DNA of 64,000 nt. It comes from Leuconostoc inhae (GTDB lineage Bacteria > Bacillota > Bacilli > Lactobacillales > Lactobacillaceae). Position 1 is the stretch's first letter. Each line of letters starts with the position of its first letter. Both the position numbers and the translations under genes were made by a program. The notes under the pieces were generated by a model. That model saw only the letters and a list, made by a program, of their open reading frames with translations. It was not told the origin of the DNA and made no database searches. Location of the stretch: contig NZ_BPKW01000001.1 of the NCBI RefSeq assembly GCF_019656015.1, positions 331,423 through 395,422 on the forward strand, given 5' to 3'. Of this stretch, positions 53,576-62,700 are shown one piece after another.

Positions 53576-53848
53576 CTTGGTAACATCAGTAACAAAATTC
53601 CTCTAAAAGCAACCAAATATTTAGGCACTAAGACACGGAGGTTTAACAATCATTCAGAAACAATCAAAGAGGAGGCAACAATAGAACTCGAGGATGAATT
53701 TGATAAAATGGTTCAACCAATTTTCGGGTCAAGTGTCAGTGAAATTGCATCAAATATCATAGATAATTTAACTACACCAAGAGAAATCATCTATGCAATG
53801 GATGATGAGTCAAATGATTTACGAATATTTGTAGGAAAAAGCATATAG
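53543..53848 (+). CDS. Doubtful hypothetical ORF
   Basis: A 101-codon frame from TTG 53543, which lies inside the inverted repeat and has no ribosome site. The later part (EEATIELEDEFDKMVQPIF, SEIASNIIDNL, MDDESNDLRIFVGKSI) is acidic and could be the end of a small soluble protein; the first internal ATG (53709) would leave 46 residues. Not recognised; it may be debris behind mcrC. Confidence 0.25.
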   Translation: MTKVNHKGSAALGNISNKIPLKATKYLGTKTRRFNNHSETIKEEATIELEDEFDKMVQPIFGSSVSEIASNIIDNLTTPREIIYAMDDESNDLRIFVGKSI

Positions 53849-54024
53849 TTCATATAATGAAAGTAATTCGCCAGCTAATACTGAAATTGGAAAATTACAT
53901 TGTTTGTTAATGACTTCTAAAATTTCGTAAATTTGTTGGTCATCAATCTGACTAAATAGAGGGGGGTTATCTATCAGTCGACTCAATTAATCTCGAATTT
54001 CATATAAATGAGATTTATTTTGAT

Positions 54025-54054
54025 CCCCCAGTGGTCTTGACGGGGGACTGGGGG
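54025..54054. repeat. C/G-rich hairpin in an AT-rich gap
   Basis: CCCCCAGT (54025-54032) and ACTGGGGG (54047-54054) form a stem around a 14-base loop that itself has a GGGGG run; another six G follow. Such G/C tracts are rare in this window. It lies in the 53382-54070 gap and has no obvious T run. Confidence 0.45.
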
Positions 54055-54070
54055 GCAGATTCCTGCAATA

Positions 54071-54100
54071 AAAAAACCAACTAAATAATTTAGTCGGTTT
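54071..54100 (-). terminator. Terminator of the dinJ-yafQ operon
   Basis: On the - strand AAACCGACTAAAT pairs with ATTTAGTTGGTTT (one G-U) and runs into seven T (54077-54071). It overlaps the toxin stop by 2 bases. Confidence 0.85.
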
Positions 54101-54368
54101 AAAATAATTCAGAATGCGATCCCATTGCCGTAAGCGTGAGGACAAGTTCATCTCTTTCATAATGATAAATAAGTAACCAATCAGGTTCTATATGCAAATC
54201 ACGCTCACCATTATAATTATTAGATAATGCGTGATCTTTATACTTTTCAGGGATTGGCTCTTGTTGGACAAGAATAGTCAAAATTTCAATAAACTTGTTG
54301 ATGTTTTTATTTGCCTTTACAGCCTTTTTATAACCCTTTTTAAATTGGGTTGTTCGCTTAATCTTCAT
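54099..54368 (-). CDS. yafQ: YafQ family toxin (type II, RelE-like mRNA interferase)
   Basis: An 89-residue RelE-superfamily toxin. KIKRTTQFKKGYKKAVKANKNINKFIEILTIL and PEKYKDHALSNNYNGERDLHIEPDWLLIYHY are the YafQ signatures, with the late H in MGSHSELF supplying the catalytic histidine. YafQ cleaves mRNA on the ribosome. It starts inside the antitoxin gene (11-base overlap), so toxin synthesis is coupled to antitoxin translation. Confidence 0.93.
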   Translation of the reverse strand: MKIKRTTQFKKGYKKAVKANKNINKFIEILTILVQQEPIPEKYKDHALSNNYNGERDLHIEPDWLLIYHYERDELVLTLTAMGSHSELF

Positions 54369-54627
54369 CGTTCAAATCATCCATTAAATCATGAATCGTG
54401 TTAAATGTTTTATAGTTGCCGTTGTTTAACTCATCAATAGCCTTATTGAGTGATGATTGTGCCGTTGGTAAAAACGGTAATTGTCGATCTGCTACAACAC
54501 GTTTTAAGGTCATATTGAGTAACGTCGTCATATTGAGACCCATTTGGTCCAAAATATCGTCAGCGTCATTTTTTAATGTTTCGTCGACTTTAATCGTGAT
54601 TGATTTTTTTGTATGTGTTGTTGTCAT
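54358..54627 (-). CDS. dinJ: RelB/DinJ family antitoxin
   Basis: An 89-residue antitoxin with an N-terminal ribbon-helix-helix domain (KSITIKVDETLKNDADDILDQMGLNMTTLLNMTLKRVV) and a C-terminal toxin-binding tail. It both neutralises YafQ and represses the operon. AAGGAG is 10 bases before the ATG. The promoter region upstream has three 10-base repeats. Confidence 0.92.
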   Translation of the reverse strand: MTTTHTKKSITIKVDETLKNDADDILDQMGLNMTTLLNMTLKRVVADRQLPFLPTAQSSLNKAIDELNNGNYKTFNTIHDLMDDLNDED

Positions 54628-54667
54628 AATGATTCTATCTCCTTGATTAATTACTTTCTATAAGTTT

Positions 54668-54699
54668 ATTATACAGGAATATACAGCAATGTACATATT
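54668..54699 (-). promoter_or_regulatory. Promoter and tandem operator repeats of dinJ-yafQ
   Basis: TATAAT on the - strand is at 54668-54673. Three consecutive 10-base units, TATACAGGAA, TATACAGCAA and TGTACATATT (54670-54699, + strand), run upstream from the -10, one per helical turn. This suits cooperative binding by the ribbon-helix-helix antitoxin. No good -35 is visible. Confidence 0.65.
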
Positions 54700-54906
54700 A
54701 AACATTATATTTAGTATGTAATCAAGGAAAATATGTTCATTATGGATGCCCGATTATTTAACAACATCATATTTTTCTCCTTTATATTTTTTGATGCTCT
54801 GCATAAGAATAATAATTATAAGCTACAAAGTGATCATGTAGTGGCAGTCACAGACGCGAGAATAAACGTGCAAAAAATAACCAGTAGGAAAAACTACATC
54901 GGTTAG

Positions 54907-55011
54907 ATGAAGCTGGATTTACATACCAAAACAATTCAAGAAGAAAATCGCACGATTAAAAAAGACATCAAACAACTACTTAATGAGGCGCGCGTTGCCG
55001 AATTAGATTAG
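54907..55011 (+). other. Short ORF of 34 codons, probable gene tail
   Basis: MKLDLHTKTIQEENRT with IKKDIKQLLNEARVAELD has coiled-coil-like composition. It begins just after an in-frame stop and lacks a ribosome site. It is probably the tail of a lost gene. The rest of the 54700-55190 gap holds only a terminator. Confidence 0.25.
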
Positions 55012-55097
55012 CAGTAAATTCCTTACACTTTAGTTTACATAATATATATTATCGAAAGTAACATTTATTATCAAATGCCTACACTCGCACAAAAAAT

Positions 55098-55129
55098 AAA
55101 ACTGCAGATCGTTTATGATCTGCAGTTTT
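55098..55129. terminator. Bidirectional terminator at island edge
   Basis: A 13-bp perfect stem, AAAACTGCAGATC (55098-55110) with GATCTGCAGTTTT (55117-55129), around six bases. T runs on both strands. It shares the core CTGCAGATC with the repeat at 53567. Confidence 0.85.
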
Positions 55130-55190
55130 TATCTAGTACAAAATAAATCGTTTTATCCAATTAATTTAATAATTAATATCTTGTTTCTAA

Positions 55191-56150
55191 TTAATTAGAT
55201 TGCCATACAGTTTGAATATTTTGAAAAATACTGAATACATCAGCCGTCATGCGATTAAAACTCTTAATCTGATTTGGGTTTGTAATCGCATTCTCAAAAT
55301 CTTCAATTTCATATACTAATGCGTCCTCCGTATTACCCGCGATAATCGTCTCATGTTGCTTTGTTTCTGTATGATACAAAGTCGCTTCTTGTGCACGTGG
55401 AAATTCAAGTATCCGTATATATCCTTTAGTTCCTGAAATAGTGAGTGCTTTAGGTTGCTTTGCTTGCATCGATAAAGAAATAGTTGCCAATTCATTTTTT
55501 GAATTACTAATGATTGTAACTGATTGTTCGTCAACACCTGTTTCAAAATAACTAACGAAAGAATTAATTTGTGTTGGTTGTTCTGACATAAAATAACGAG
55601 CCGCCATAAAGGCATAGCCGCCAATATCAAGTAACGCCCCACCTGCTAAATCAGGATTAAAAAATCTATTTTTGATATCATAAGGCTTATGACTACCAAA
55701 CGTGACATTGATGGTCTTAATATGCCCTAACGCCCCTGCTATCACTAATGATTTAACTTTCTTAATGAGTGGCATGTGCAATAAAGTCATAGCTCCCATC
55801 ATCATTAATTTTCGGTCACGCGCTATATTATTTAGTTCATCTAACTCATCTCGATTAATCACAATGGCTTTTTCTGCTAATACATGTTTGTCATGTAATA
55901 ACGCCTGCTTTGCTATCTCAAAATGTGTATTATGCGGTGTCGCAATATAAATAGCATCAATGTCATCATCTAAAAGGAGTTCTTTTAAACTAATAAATTG
56001 TTTTTTTATATGGTACTTATCGGCAAACTGTTGCATTTTATCAACATTACGTCCGAATACTGCATATATGTTCTTATCTTTATTCAGAAATGATGCCGCC
56101 ATTTCATTTGCTATCGTGCCAGTCCCGATTATTGCCCAATTCAATGTCAT
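55191..56150 (-). CDS. Gfo/Idh/MocA family oxidoreductase
   Basis: A 319-residue NAD(P)-dependent dehydrogenase. The Rossmann start IGTGTIANEMA, AIYIATPHNTHFEIAKQALLHDKHVLAEKAIVIN with the EK-x-motif lysine and GGALLDIGGYAFMAARYF with the catalytic D-x-G-x-Y are family marks. It resembles dehydrogenases of sugars or trans-dihydrobenzenediol. It lies downstream of the GntP permease on the same strand (35 bases), so it may act on an imported sugar acid or its lactone. Confidence 0.9.
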   Translation of the reverse strand: MTLNWAIIGTGTIANEMAASFLNKDKNIYAVFGRNVDKMQQFADKYHIKKQFISLKELLLDDDIDAIYIATPHNTHFEIAKQALLHDKHVLAEKAIVINRDELDELNNIARDRKLMMMGAMTLLHMPLIKKVKSLVIAGALGHIKTINVTFGSHKPYDIKNRFFNPDLAGGALLDIGGYAFMAARYFMSEQPTQINSFVSYFETGVDEQSVTIISNSKNELATISLSMQAKQPKALTISGTKGYIRILEFPRAQEATLYHTETKQHETIIAGNTEDALVYEIEDFENAITNPNQIKSFNRMTADVFSIFQNIQTVWQSN

Positions 56151-56185
56151 TTTTTTACCTTTCTAATACAAAATCAATCTCATTT

Positions 56186-57517
56186 TTAGAAAATAAATGA
56201 TGCTAACCAAACAGAAATTAACCCTGAGATGGATAAGACACTTGTTAATGTGGTCCATGACAGTAATGTTTCTTTCAAAGATAATCCAAAGTACTCTTTG
56301 ATCATCCAGAATCCTGCATCGTTAACATGATCTGCAAATACAGATCCTGCACCAACTGCCAATACCATTAAAGCTGGATTCACTCCCGAAGCCTGAACCA
56401 TAGGTAATACTAACCCCGCACCGGTTATACCTGCAACTGTTGATGATCCAAGACTAACTCTTAAAATAGCAGTGATTAGCCATGCGGCAAATATTGGCGA
56501 TAGATTACTTGTGGCAAAAATTTGAGAAACATAATCAGCAATGCCACCTTGAACAAGAACTTCCTTCAAAGCACCACCACCACCAATAATCAAAAGCATC
56601 ATGGCGATTTGTTTAACAGATTCTGTTAAACTACCACTCAACTTGTCAAGCGTTTGCTTACGTCTGATGCCCATAGTGTACAAGGCAAATAGCAAAGATA
56701 AAATCATCGCAATGTCTGGACTACCAACAAATGTTACTGCGTTTTTTAGTATACTTTTACCAACCAACAGTGATTGGATAATCGTACTTACTCCAATTAG
56801 AATAACAGGCATCATCGACGTCAAAATACTAATACCAACACCTGGTGTATCATCAATATCGAATGCTTTGAGATCCCCAAATATATTTGGCATTGTTTTA
56901 TGGTAAGCCGAGGGGTACACCTTTTGTAAAAACCAGTTAAATAGCGGTCCAGAAATTATAATTGTTGGAATAGACACAACAATACCAATGAGCAATACTT
57001 GACCAATATTTGCATTAAAAATTGCTGTAATTGCTGTCGGACCTGGATGTGGTGGTAAAAAAGCGTGCGCTGTGTTTAATGTAGCAGCCATTGGTATACC
57101 CAAATATAACAACGGTATTTTCAACTCATTTGCAATAACAAATAAAATTGGCAATAAAACAACTAAACCTACCTCAAAGAAGAGTGCGATACCAACAATG
57201 AACGAAGCGATGACAACAGCAATCTGAATTTGTTTAACACCAAACCTTTTTATTAAGGTTTGGGCAATACGATATCCCCCGCCCGTATCTGAAACCAGTT
57301 TGCCTATCATGGCCCCCAAAGCAAAAACAATGGCCAAATGGCCTAATTGAGAACCAATACCTGCTTCGATGACAGCAGGTATTTTTTCTGTTGGAATACC
57401 TAAAGATACACCCAGCAGAACTGCTGTGAGCAGTAAAGCTATGTACGTATTTAGTTTTAATTTAACAATCATAAATATCAATAAAATGATAAATATTAAT
57501 GTTATTAATAGTGGCAT
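56186..57517 (-). CDS. gntP: GntP family gluconate:H+ symporter
   Basis: A 443-residue permease with about twelve hydrophobic segments. LGVSLGIPTEKIPAVIEAGIGSQLGHLAIVFALGAMIGKLVSDTGGGYRIAQTLI, FLPPHPGPTAI and GAGSVFADHVNDAGFWMIKEYFGLSLKETLLSWT are the strong GntP signatures (shown here in pieces of the conserved blocks). It imports gluconate or a related sugar acid with a proton. An operator lies 22 bases upstream, so it should be controlled by the LacI protein across the locus. CcpA control through the cre-like 57566 site is likely. Confidence 0.92.
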   Translation of the reverse strand: MPLLITLIFIILLIFMIVKLKLNTYIALLLTAVLLGVSLGIPTEKIPAVIEAGIGSQLGHLAIVFALGAMIGKLVSDTGGGYRIAQTLIKRFGVKQIQIAVVIASFIVGIALFFEVGLVVLLPILFVIANELKIPLLYLGIPMAATLNTAHAFLPPHPGPTAITAIFNANIGQVLLIGIVVSIPTIIISGPLFNWFLQKVYPSAYHKTMPNIFGDLKAFDIDDTPGVGISILTSMMPVILIGVSTIIQSLLVGKSILKNAVTFVGSPDIAMILSLLFALYTMGIRRKQTLDKLSGSLTESVKQIAMMLLIIGGGGALKEVLVQGGIADYVSQIFATSNLSPIFAAWLITAILRVSLGSSTVAGITGAGLVLPMVQASGVNPALMVLAVGAGSVFADHVNDAGFWMIKEYFGLSLKETLLSWTTLTSVLSISGLISVWLASFIF

Positions 57518-57538
57518 AATTCATGTCCTCCAAAATTT

Positions 57539-57554
57539 ACGTAAGCGGTTACGT
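57539..57554. promoter_or_regulatory. LacI-type operator next to gntP
   Basis: ACGTAAGCGGTTACGT is a near-perfect palindrome with a CG centre, characteristic of LacI-family operators. It lies 22 bases before the gntP start. It shares 15 of 16 bases with the centre of the palindrome at 57637. Confidence 0.8.
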
Positions 57555-57565
57555 TATATTAACAT

Positions 57566-57579
57566 TGTAAGCGCTTTCT
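57566..57579. promoter_or_regulatory. cre-like site between the divergent sugar-acid genes
   Basis: TGTAAGCGCTTTCT agrees with the CcpA consensus except at the last position. It lies between the two stronger palindromes and is less symmetric than they are, which suggests CcpA rather than the local LacI protein. Confidence 0.55.
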
Positions 57580-57636
57580 TTTTAAAAGTCCACACTTGTG
57601 TTTTTATTTTTATAGTAGTATTATACAAGTGTACAT

Positions 57637-57662
57637 ATTTAACGTAAGCGCTTACGTTAAAT
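57637..57662. promoter_or_regulatory. 26-bp perfect palindromic operator before the SDR gene
   Basis: A perfect 26-bp palindrome with centre AACGTAAGCGCTTACGTT (57641-57658). Together with 57539 it forms two operators about 103 bases apart flanking the divergent promoters, a spacing that would allow looping. The likely binder is the LacI protein at 58605. Confidence 0.85.
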
Positions 57663-57700
57663 TTTATCTCATATAAAACTGATATAAGGAAGAAAACAAC

Positions 57701-58480
57701 ATGACATCAGCAGATTTTTCAATTAATACGTTTAGTCTCATTGGGAAAACAGCTTTAATCACAGGTGGCGCTTCTGGACTTGGAAGATACTACTCTGAGG
57801 CATTAAGTTCAGTCGGCGCTAATATTTTAGTTGTGTCATATGATGAAAGTGGTTGGACAGAAACAAAGGAGATTGTTGAGTCCCACGGACAAACAATTGA
57901 TTTTCTCAAGTTAGACATTACCAAAAAAGATGCAGCAAATCAAATTACTAATTTTGTAAAAAGTAGCAGTCAGACATTAGATATTCTCGTTAATAATGCA
58001 GGTATGCAAAAGCGTCACGCATGGCAAGAATTTCCAGATGAAGATTGGGATGCAGTACTTAATTTGAATTTGAACGCTGTATATCATATTTCTAAAGCTG
58101 CTGCCCTGTTAATGTCTGAAAATGGTGGTGGCAAAATCATCAACATTGGTTCAATGCAGTCCTATCGTGCTGGAAAATTTATCTTTCCTTATACCGCTAG
58201 TAAACATGGTGTCGTTGGTCTAACTAAAGCCTATGCAGACGCGTTAGCAGTTCAAAATATTCAGGTTAATGCTATTGCACCAGGATATATTGATACACCA
58301 ATGACCAAAGCATTGCAAGAAGATGAAACAAGAAATACAGAAATTTTGCAACACATTCCAGCTGGTCATTGGGCCAATCCTACAGAACTTATGGGGACAG
58401 TTGTATTTTTGTCTAGTCACGCTTCTGACTATGTTACAGGTATAACGCTCCCAGTTGATGGCGGTTATTTATTAAGATAA
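57701..58480 (+). CDS. SDR oxidoreductase, gluconate 5-dehydrogenase/KduD-like
   Basis: A 259-residue short-chain dehydrogenase. TGGASGLGRYYS binds NAD(P), LVNNAGMQKR is the stabilising motif, and the catalytic S, Y and K are in INIGSMQSYRA and YTASKHGVVG. NAIAPGYIDTPMT follows. F-S-L-x-G-K at the N-terminus is typical of gluconate 5-dehydrogenase and 2-deoxy-D-gluconate 3-dehydrogenase (KduD); which keto-sugar acid it handles is not decided. Divergent from gntP, with a shared operator region. Confidence 0.88.
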   Translation: MTSADFSINTFSLIGKTALITGGASGLGRYYSEALSSVGANILVVSYDESGWTETKEIVESHGQTIDFLKLDITKKDAANQITNFVKSSSQTLDILVNNAGMQKRHAWQEFPDEDWDAVLNLNLNAVYHISKAAALLMSENGGGKIINIGSMQSYRAGKFIFPYTASKHGVVGLTKAYADALAVQNIQVNAIAPGYIDTPMTKALQEDETRNTEILQHIPAGHWANPTELMGTVVFLSSHASDYVTGITLPVDGGYLLR

Positions 58481-58541
58481 TCCTTTTATAGTAATCAATA
58501 TAAACATTGGTAAATGTTCTTTGCAAATGCTAGAATAAAAT

Positions 58542-58582
58542 AGGCTCAGTGTTTTAGAGTATATCTAAAATACTGAGCCTTT
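58542..58582 (+). terminator. Terminator between SDR gene and lacI-type gene
   Basis: AGGCTCAGT (58542-58550) and TTTTAGA pair with TCTAAAA and ACTGAGCCT (58572-58580) with one mismatch and a 5-base loop, followed by TT. Confidence 0.75.
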
Positions 58583-58604
58583 AATTTGACTGGTAGGTAC
58601 TAGT

Positions 58605-59576
58605 ATGACTAAAACTAAAAAATTAACGATCAACGATATCGCTACTAAAGCAAATGTTTCCACTGCTACAGTTAGTCGGTATCTTAATGGTCAATTGAAT
58701 CAAATGTCCGCAACAACAGCATCCAAATTAAAAAAAATTATCAAAGAGACTGCTTATATTAGAAATTCAGCAGCTGTACAGTTAGCAAAACAAAAGTCGA
58801 ATCTAGTCGCTGTTGTCGCCTCAAATATTGATGAATATTTTTCTTCTGAATATTTCAAGGGCGTTGTCTCTATTTTGAGTGCACAAGGCTATATTGGCGT
58901 GCTTTTTGATTCAAACTCAGATGAAATAACCGAATCTAATCTTCTAGAATCCGTGTACAATCAAAACTTTGCAGGTTTAATTTTGCAACCCCTATCAACC
59001 CAGCATCATTTAATTGATAAATTCACCAATAATCATATACCGGTCGTTTTAATTGATAGAGACATTGGCAATGGTGACATTAGTACTGTCACCACAAATA
59101 ATTTCCAAGTAACAAAATTTGCCATGGAAAGCTTTTTAGGCAAAGGTTTTAAAAAAGTAACTATTATTACAGAACCCGTTAATCGTATTTCAACACGTGT
59201 TGAAAGAATTGCAGGCGTGCGCTCAGTTTTTAATCATGCTCAACTTATTGAAGTTGATACAGATCATCTTAACTTATCTGAATTATCTGATGACTTAGAT
59301 ATAAAAAATCCTACACATCTTTTATTTGTTCTGAAAGAACGATTATTAATTCAATTATTAGCTAACACTGATCTTTTGCATGAGCCAAAAACACAACAAA
59401 GATTAACTGGTTTCATTGATACTAATATTCCTAAGTATTTAGCACCAACCTACAAATTCATTCAACAATCTCCTTATCTCATGGGTGCTACAGCTGCTGA
59501 ACTTTTAATGACGCAATTTTCAGAGCAGCAGCCTACTGACATCAAACAGATAGTTATACCGTCACACTTTGAATAA
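58605..59576 (+). CDS. LacI family transcriptional regulator (KdgR-like)
   Basis: A 323-residue repressor: helix-turn-helix and hinge (TINDIATKANVSTATVSRYLNG, residues 6-27, then NSAAVQLAKQKS) followed by a periplasmic-binding-like sensor (LVAVVASNIDEYFSSEYFKGV). It most resembles KdgR/CcpB-type regulators of sugar-acid catabolism. It should bind the CG-centred palindromes at 57539 and 57637 and release them on an intermediate such as KDG or gluconate. Downstream hairpin at 59638. Confidence 0.9.
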   Translation: MTKTKKLTINDIATKANVSTATVSRYLNGQLNQMSATTASKLKKIIKETAYIRNSAAVQLAKQKSNLVAVVASNIDEYFSSEYFKGVVSILSAQGYIGVLFDSNSDEITESNLLESVYNQNFAGLILQPLSTQHHLIDKFTNNHIPVVLIDRDIGNGDISTVTTNNFQVTKFAMESFLGKGFKKVTIITEPVNRISTRVERIAGVRSVFNHAQLIEVDTDHLNLSELSDDLDIKNPTHLLFVLKERLLIQLLANTDLLHEPKTQQRLTGFIDTNIPKYLAPTYKFIQQSPYLMGATAAELLMTQFSEQQPTDIKQIVIPSHFE

Positions 59577-59637
59577 TTGATGATTTTGCTATCTGATGAC
59601 GTATTTTTTAATCAACCATGGCTTCTATTAGCCATTC

Positions 59638-59668
59638 AAGACGCAAAGATTTTGTCTTTGTGTCTTTT
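59638..59668 (+). terminator. Terminator after the LacI-type gene
   Basis: AAGACGCAAAGA (59638-59649) pairs with TCTTTGTGTCTT (59655-59666, one G-U) and is followed by T. Confidence 0.75.
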
Positions 59669-59700
59669 AATTTCAACTGATAACCACCTATCATCATAAA

Positions 59701-59744
59701 AATCGACCTCTTAGACAAGATAATTGCATCTAAGAAATCGATTT
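59701..59744 (-). terminator. Terminator of the glucansucrase gene
   Basis: On the - strand AAATCGATTTCTTAGA pairs with TCTAAGAGGTCGATT (2-base internal mismatch) and runs into T at 59701-59697. It lies 13 bases after the GH70 stop. Confidence 0.8.
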
Positions 59745-59756
59745 AGAATATCACAT

Positions 59757-62700
59757 TTAAACAGTAGGCTGACTGACCTTAACCTTGCCGTCATTACCAA
59801 AATAACGCCATGAGCCATCAGATAATTTTTCAAAATGATCTGTCACCATGGCACCTGAATTAGCATCATAATAACGTGATATACCTTGATTATCAACAAC
59901 TGTTTGACCTTTTACTTGATGATAATTATCATCAAAGTAAAGATTTTGACCATTAATTGTTTGGTAACCTTTAACTGCTTGACCAGTAGCATCAAAATAT
60001 GCCCATGAGCCATCAGATAGCTTTTCAAAACGATTTGTAATCATTTCACCAGAGTCTGCATCATAAAATTGTATCTGACCTTGTGAGTTAACTGTCTCAT
60101 GTCCTTTAATTTGATAGGAATCATCACCAAAATAAAGTTTTTGACCTTTGATTGTTTGATAACCTTTAACTGCTTGACCAGTAGCATCAAAATAGACCCA
60201 TGAATTGTTAGATACTTTTTCAAAACGGTTTTTTATCATTTCACCAGAATTTGCATCATAAAAGTGAAGTATGCCCTGATTATCAACTTGTTCGTGTCCT
60301 TTAACTTGATGATAGTTATCGTCAAAGTAAAGATTTTGACCGTTAATTGTCTGTTGTCCTGTAACAGCTAATCCATCATTTCCAAAATAAGCCCACGATC
60401 CATCTGTTAATTTTTTAAATTGATTAGTTAGCATATCACCAGAATCTACCGTAAAGTAACGTAATTTACCGTCTGTATCCGTGATAAATTTATCTTTAAC
60501 TTGCGTACCATCTTGATTAAAATATTGTATATGTGACTTAATAGTAGTCAAACCTCTAGCCATGACACCATTTTGATCAAAATATCGCCAATCTTTATTA
60601 CTATCCATAAAGTAATCATTAACAGTTTGCTTGCCTTGCTTATTAAAATAATAAACGTCGCCGTTACTATTTGATAGATAGGCATCTTGTAGTTCAATAC
60701 CATTAGGTAAGAAATAATACCCAGCATCATTAATCGTTTGAAGACCGTAAAGCATGTAACCGTTTTTATCAAAATAATACCAATTTGATTTTTCATCCTG
60801 AATAAATGTATCTTTGGCTTGATAACCACTGGTTGAAAAATATGTCATACCTTTATCATCAGAAACAAAACCGGTGTTAGAAATTTCATTCATCAGTTGT
60901 TTAGGCAAAAAGTCGTTGTTTTTGTCCGCCGAACTCACTTGGAAATATTCATTAGTAGCCCAATCCTTTAAGACATAATAGGCGCCACGTCCTTGTATAT
61001 TACTACCGTTAAAGTATTTTGCTGACCATTCTTGTATCTTTTCACTGGGATCCATAGGGACACCTGTTGAAATTTGATTGGTTGTAAACAACGAAGGATA
61101 CAATGACTTAATCTTGTCAAGGAATGCACCACCATATAGCTTTTGATAGTCACCACCACCAACAGTCTCAGCTGCGTAAAGTGTTTTATTAATCACTGAA
61201 TTTTCGTTGTAAACGCCAGAATTATTGACACGTTCTGCTGTCACAATTTGTTTACCAGTTAAATTATAAATCTGATCAGGCACCCAATCAGCCATTGCCT
61301 TGATTCCTGTAGCATGCAATGCCTTGATGGCATCACGCAATTGATCAACTGTGCCATACTTTGTTGGTGTATTAAATCCAAGATCATAACGATCAGTAAA
61401 AGCATAGCCATTTTGAATAATTGAATCTAAAAAACTACCTTCTGTACTTGATCGATACTGTGGTGGTAACTCAAAACTGGTAATACCCCAACTTTTGTAC
61501 AAATTTGTGTTTTTAGCAATCATAACGTTTGTATAGTCATTTTCAGTCGTTGGAAAATACTGAAAATTTGAAAAGCCTTCATAGATTACTTGTGAATCTA
61601 ATGCGGCATTTGAATGTAGTGTTTGGTTATCTTTTACAGATTGACTATCATCACTACTTGTTCTCGCATCTTGTATATTACTTGCACCTACTGGTACCCA
61701 AACAGCTAAGTAACCAGAAACCTGTGGATTGGCAACCCCCTGTATGTCCGATTGATTAAATATGAGCTCACCGTTGTTGTTTGTGTATTTGACTAATGAT
61801 GGATCAGCATCTGCATCCGTTAAATAAGTCACGATACCATTTTTAGTTGTCAGTATTACTGGTCGGTAAGCTTGATTTTTATGCGCAGCGCCCATTTTTA
61901 AAATAACTTGATCAGTTGTGCTTAATTTCAGTTCAGGATTATTGCCTTCGATAACAGCAATACCTTGTGTTCGTGTCTCAGCAGTTCCTTTGTCATCTGC
62001 TGTCATAGCCCCTTTACCATAACGAACAGATGTTAATAAGCCATGATTGCCTTGTTTATCCATGCTACTATCGCCCGTCATATAGGCCATAGACATTTTT
62101 TGTCCACCCGAAACATACTTTAATCGTGACTGCAGTAACGTATTAATGGCATCATAATAAGGCGATTTGTTGGCCATATACTGACCATCATCAGTATAGA
62201 GATCACCATAATACACCCGCGGCACTGTATCTTTATTTGTTAATAATAAGGCGTACGTGCTGGGCATATTAAATTGTGTAAACTCTTTGTCTGTTTTTAA
62301 TTGATCAGCATTATAAATTTTAAAGGCTTGTTCTAATTGATCTATTGTTGGGGTTAACCCATCCGAATTAGCATCAATTTTTTCCTTAATAATTTCAGCA
62401 ATGACAGTTTGTACTTCACTATCATGTGCCCGTACAAAGGAATAATTAGGCTGTGCTATATTATCAGCTGAATCTGTTGTACGATCCACCAAACTATTTG
62501 TAATCAACGGTTCTAAACCACTTCGAATAGCATTACCATTTTGATCAGTTAATGGCATTGTTAAAGAATATTTTAACGCTAAACGCAATTTATTATCCAT
62601 TGATAATTGGTTGTTTCCTTGATCCTTAACGTATGCCGCATCATTATCACTCCAATCCTCAAGAATTGATAAGTGTTGGTTGGCAGTGGCATCGTTTTTA

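Noticed and set aside
53819..53986. 55-codon - strand frame (SQIDDQQIYEILEVINKQ and VLAGELLSLYELYAF)
   Set aside because: Coding-like composition, but only a TTG start, no ribosome site, no recognised family, and it overlaps another doubtful frame. Kept out of the gene list.
61529..61759. Frames on the + strand inside the glucansucrase
   Set aside because: Antisense shadows of the GH70 gene; histidine- and glutamine-rich, no family.
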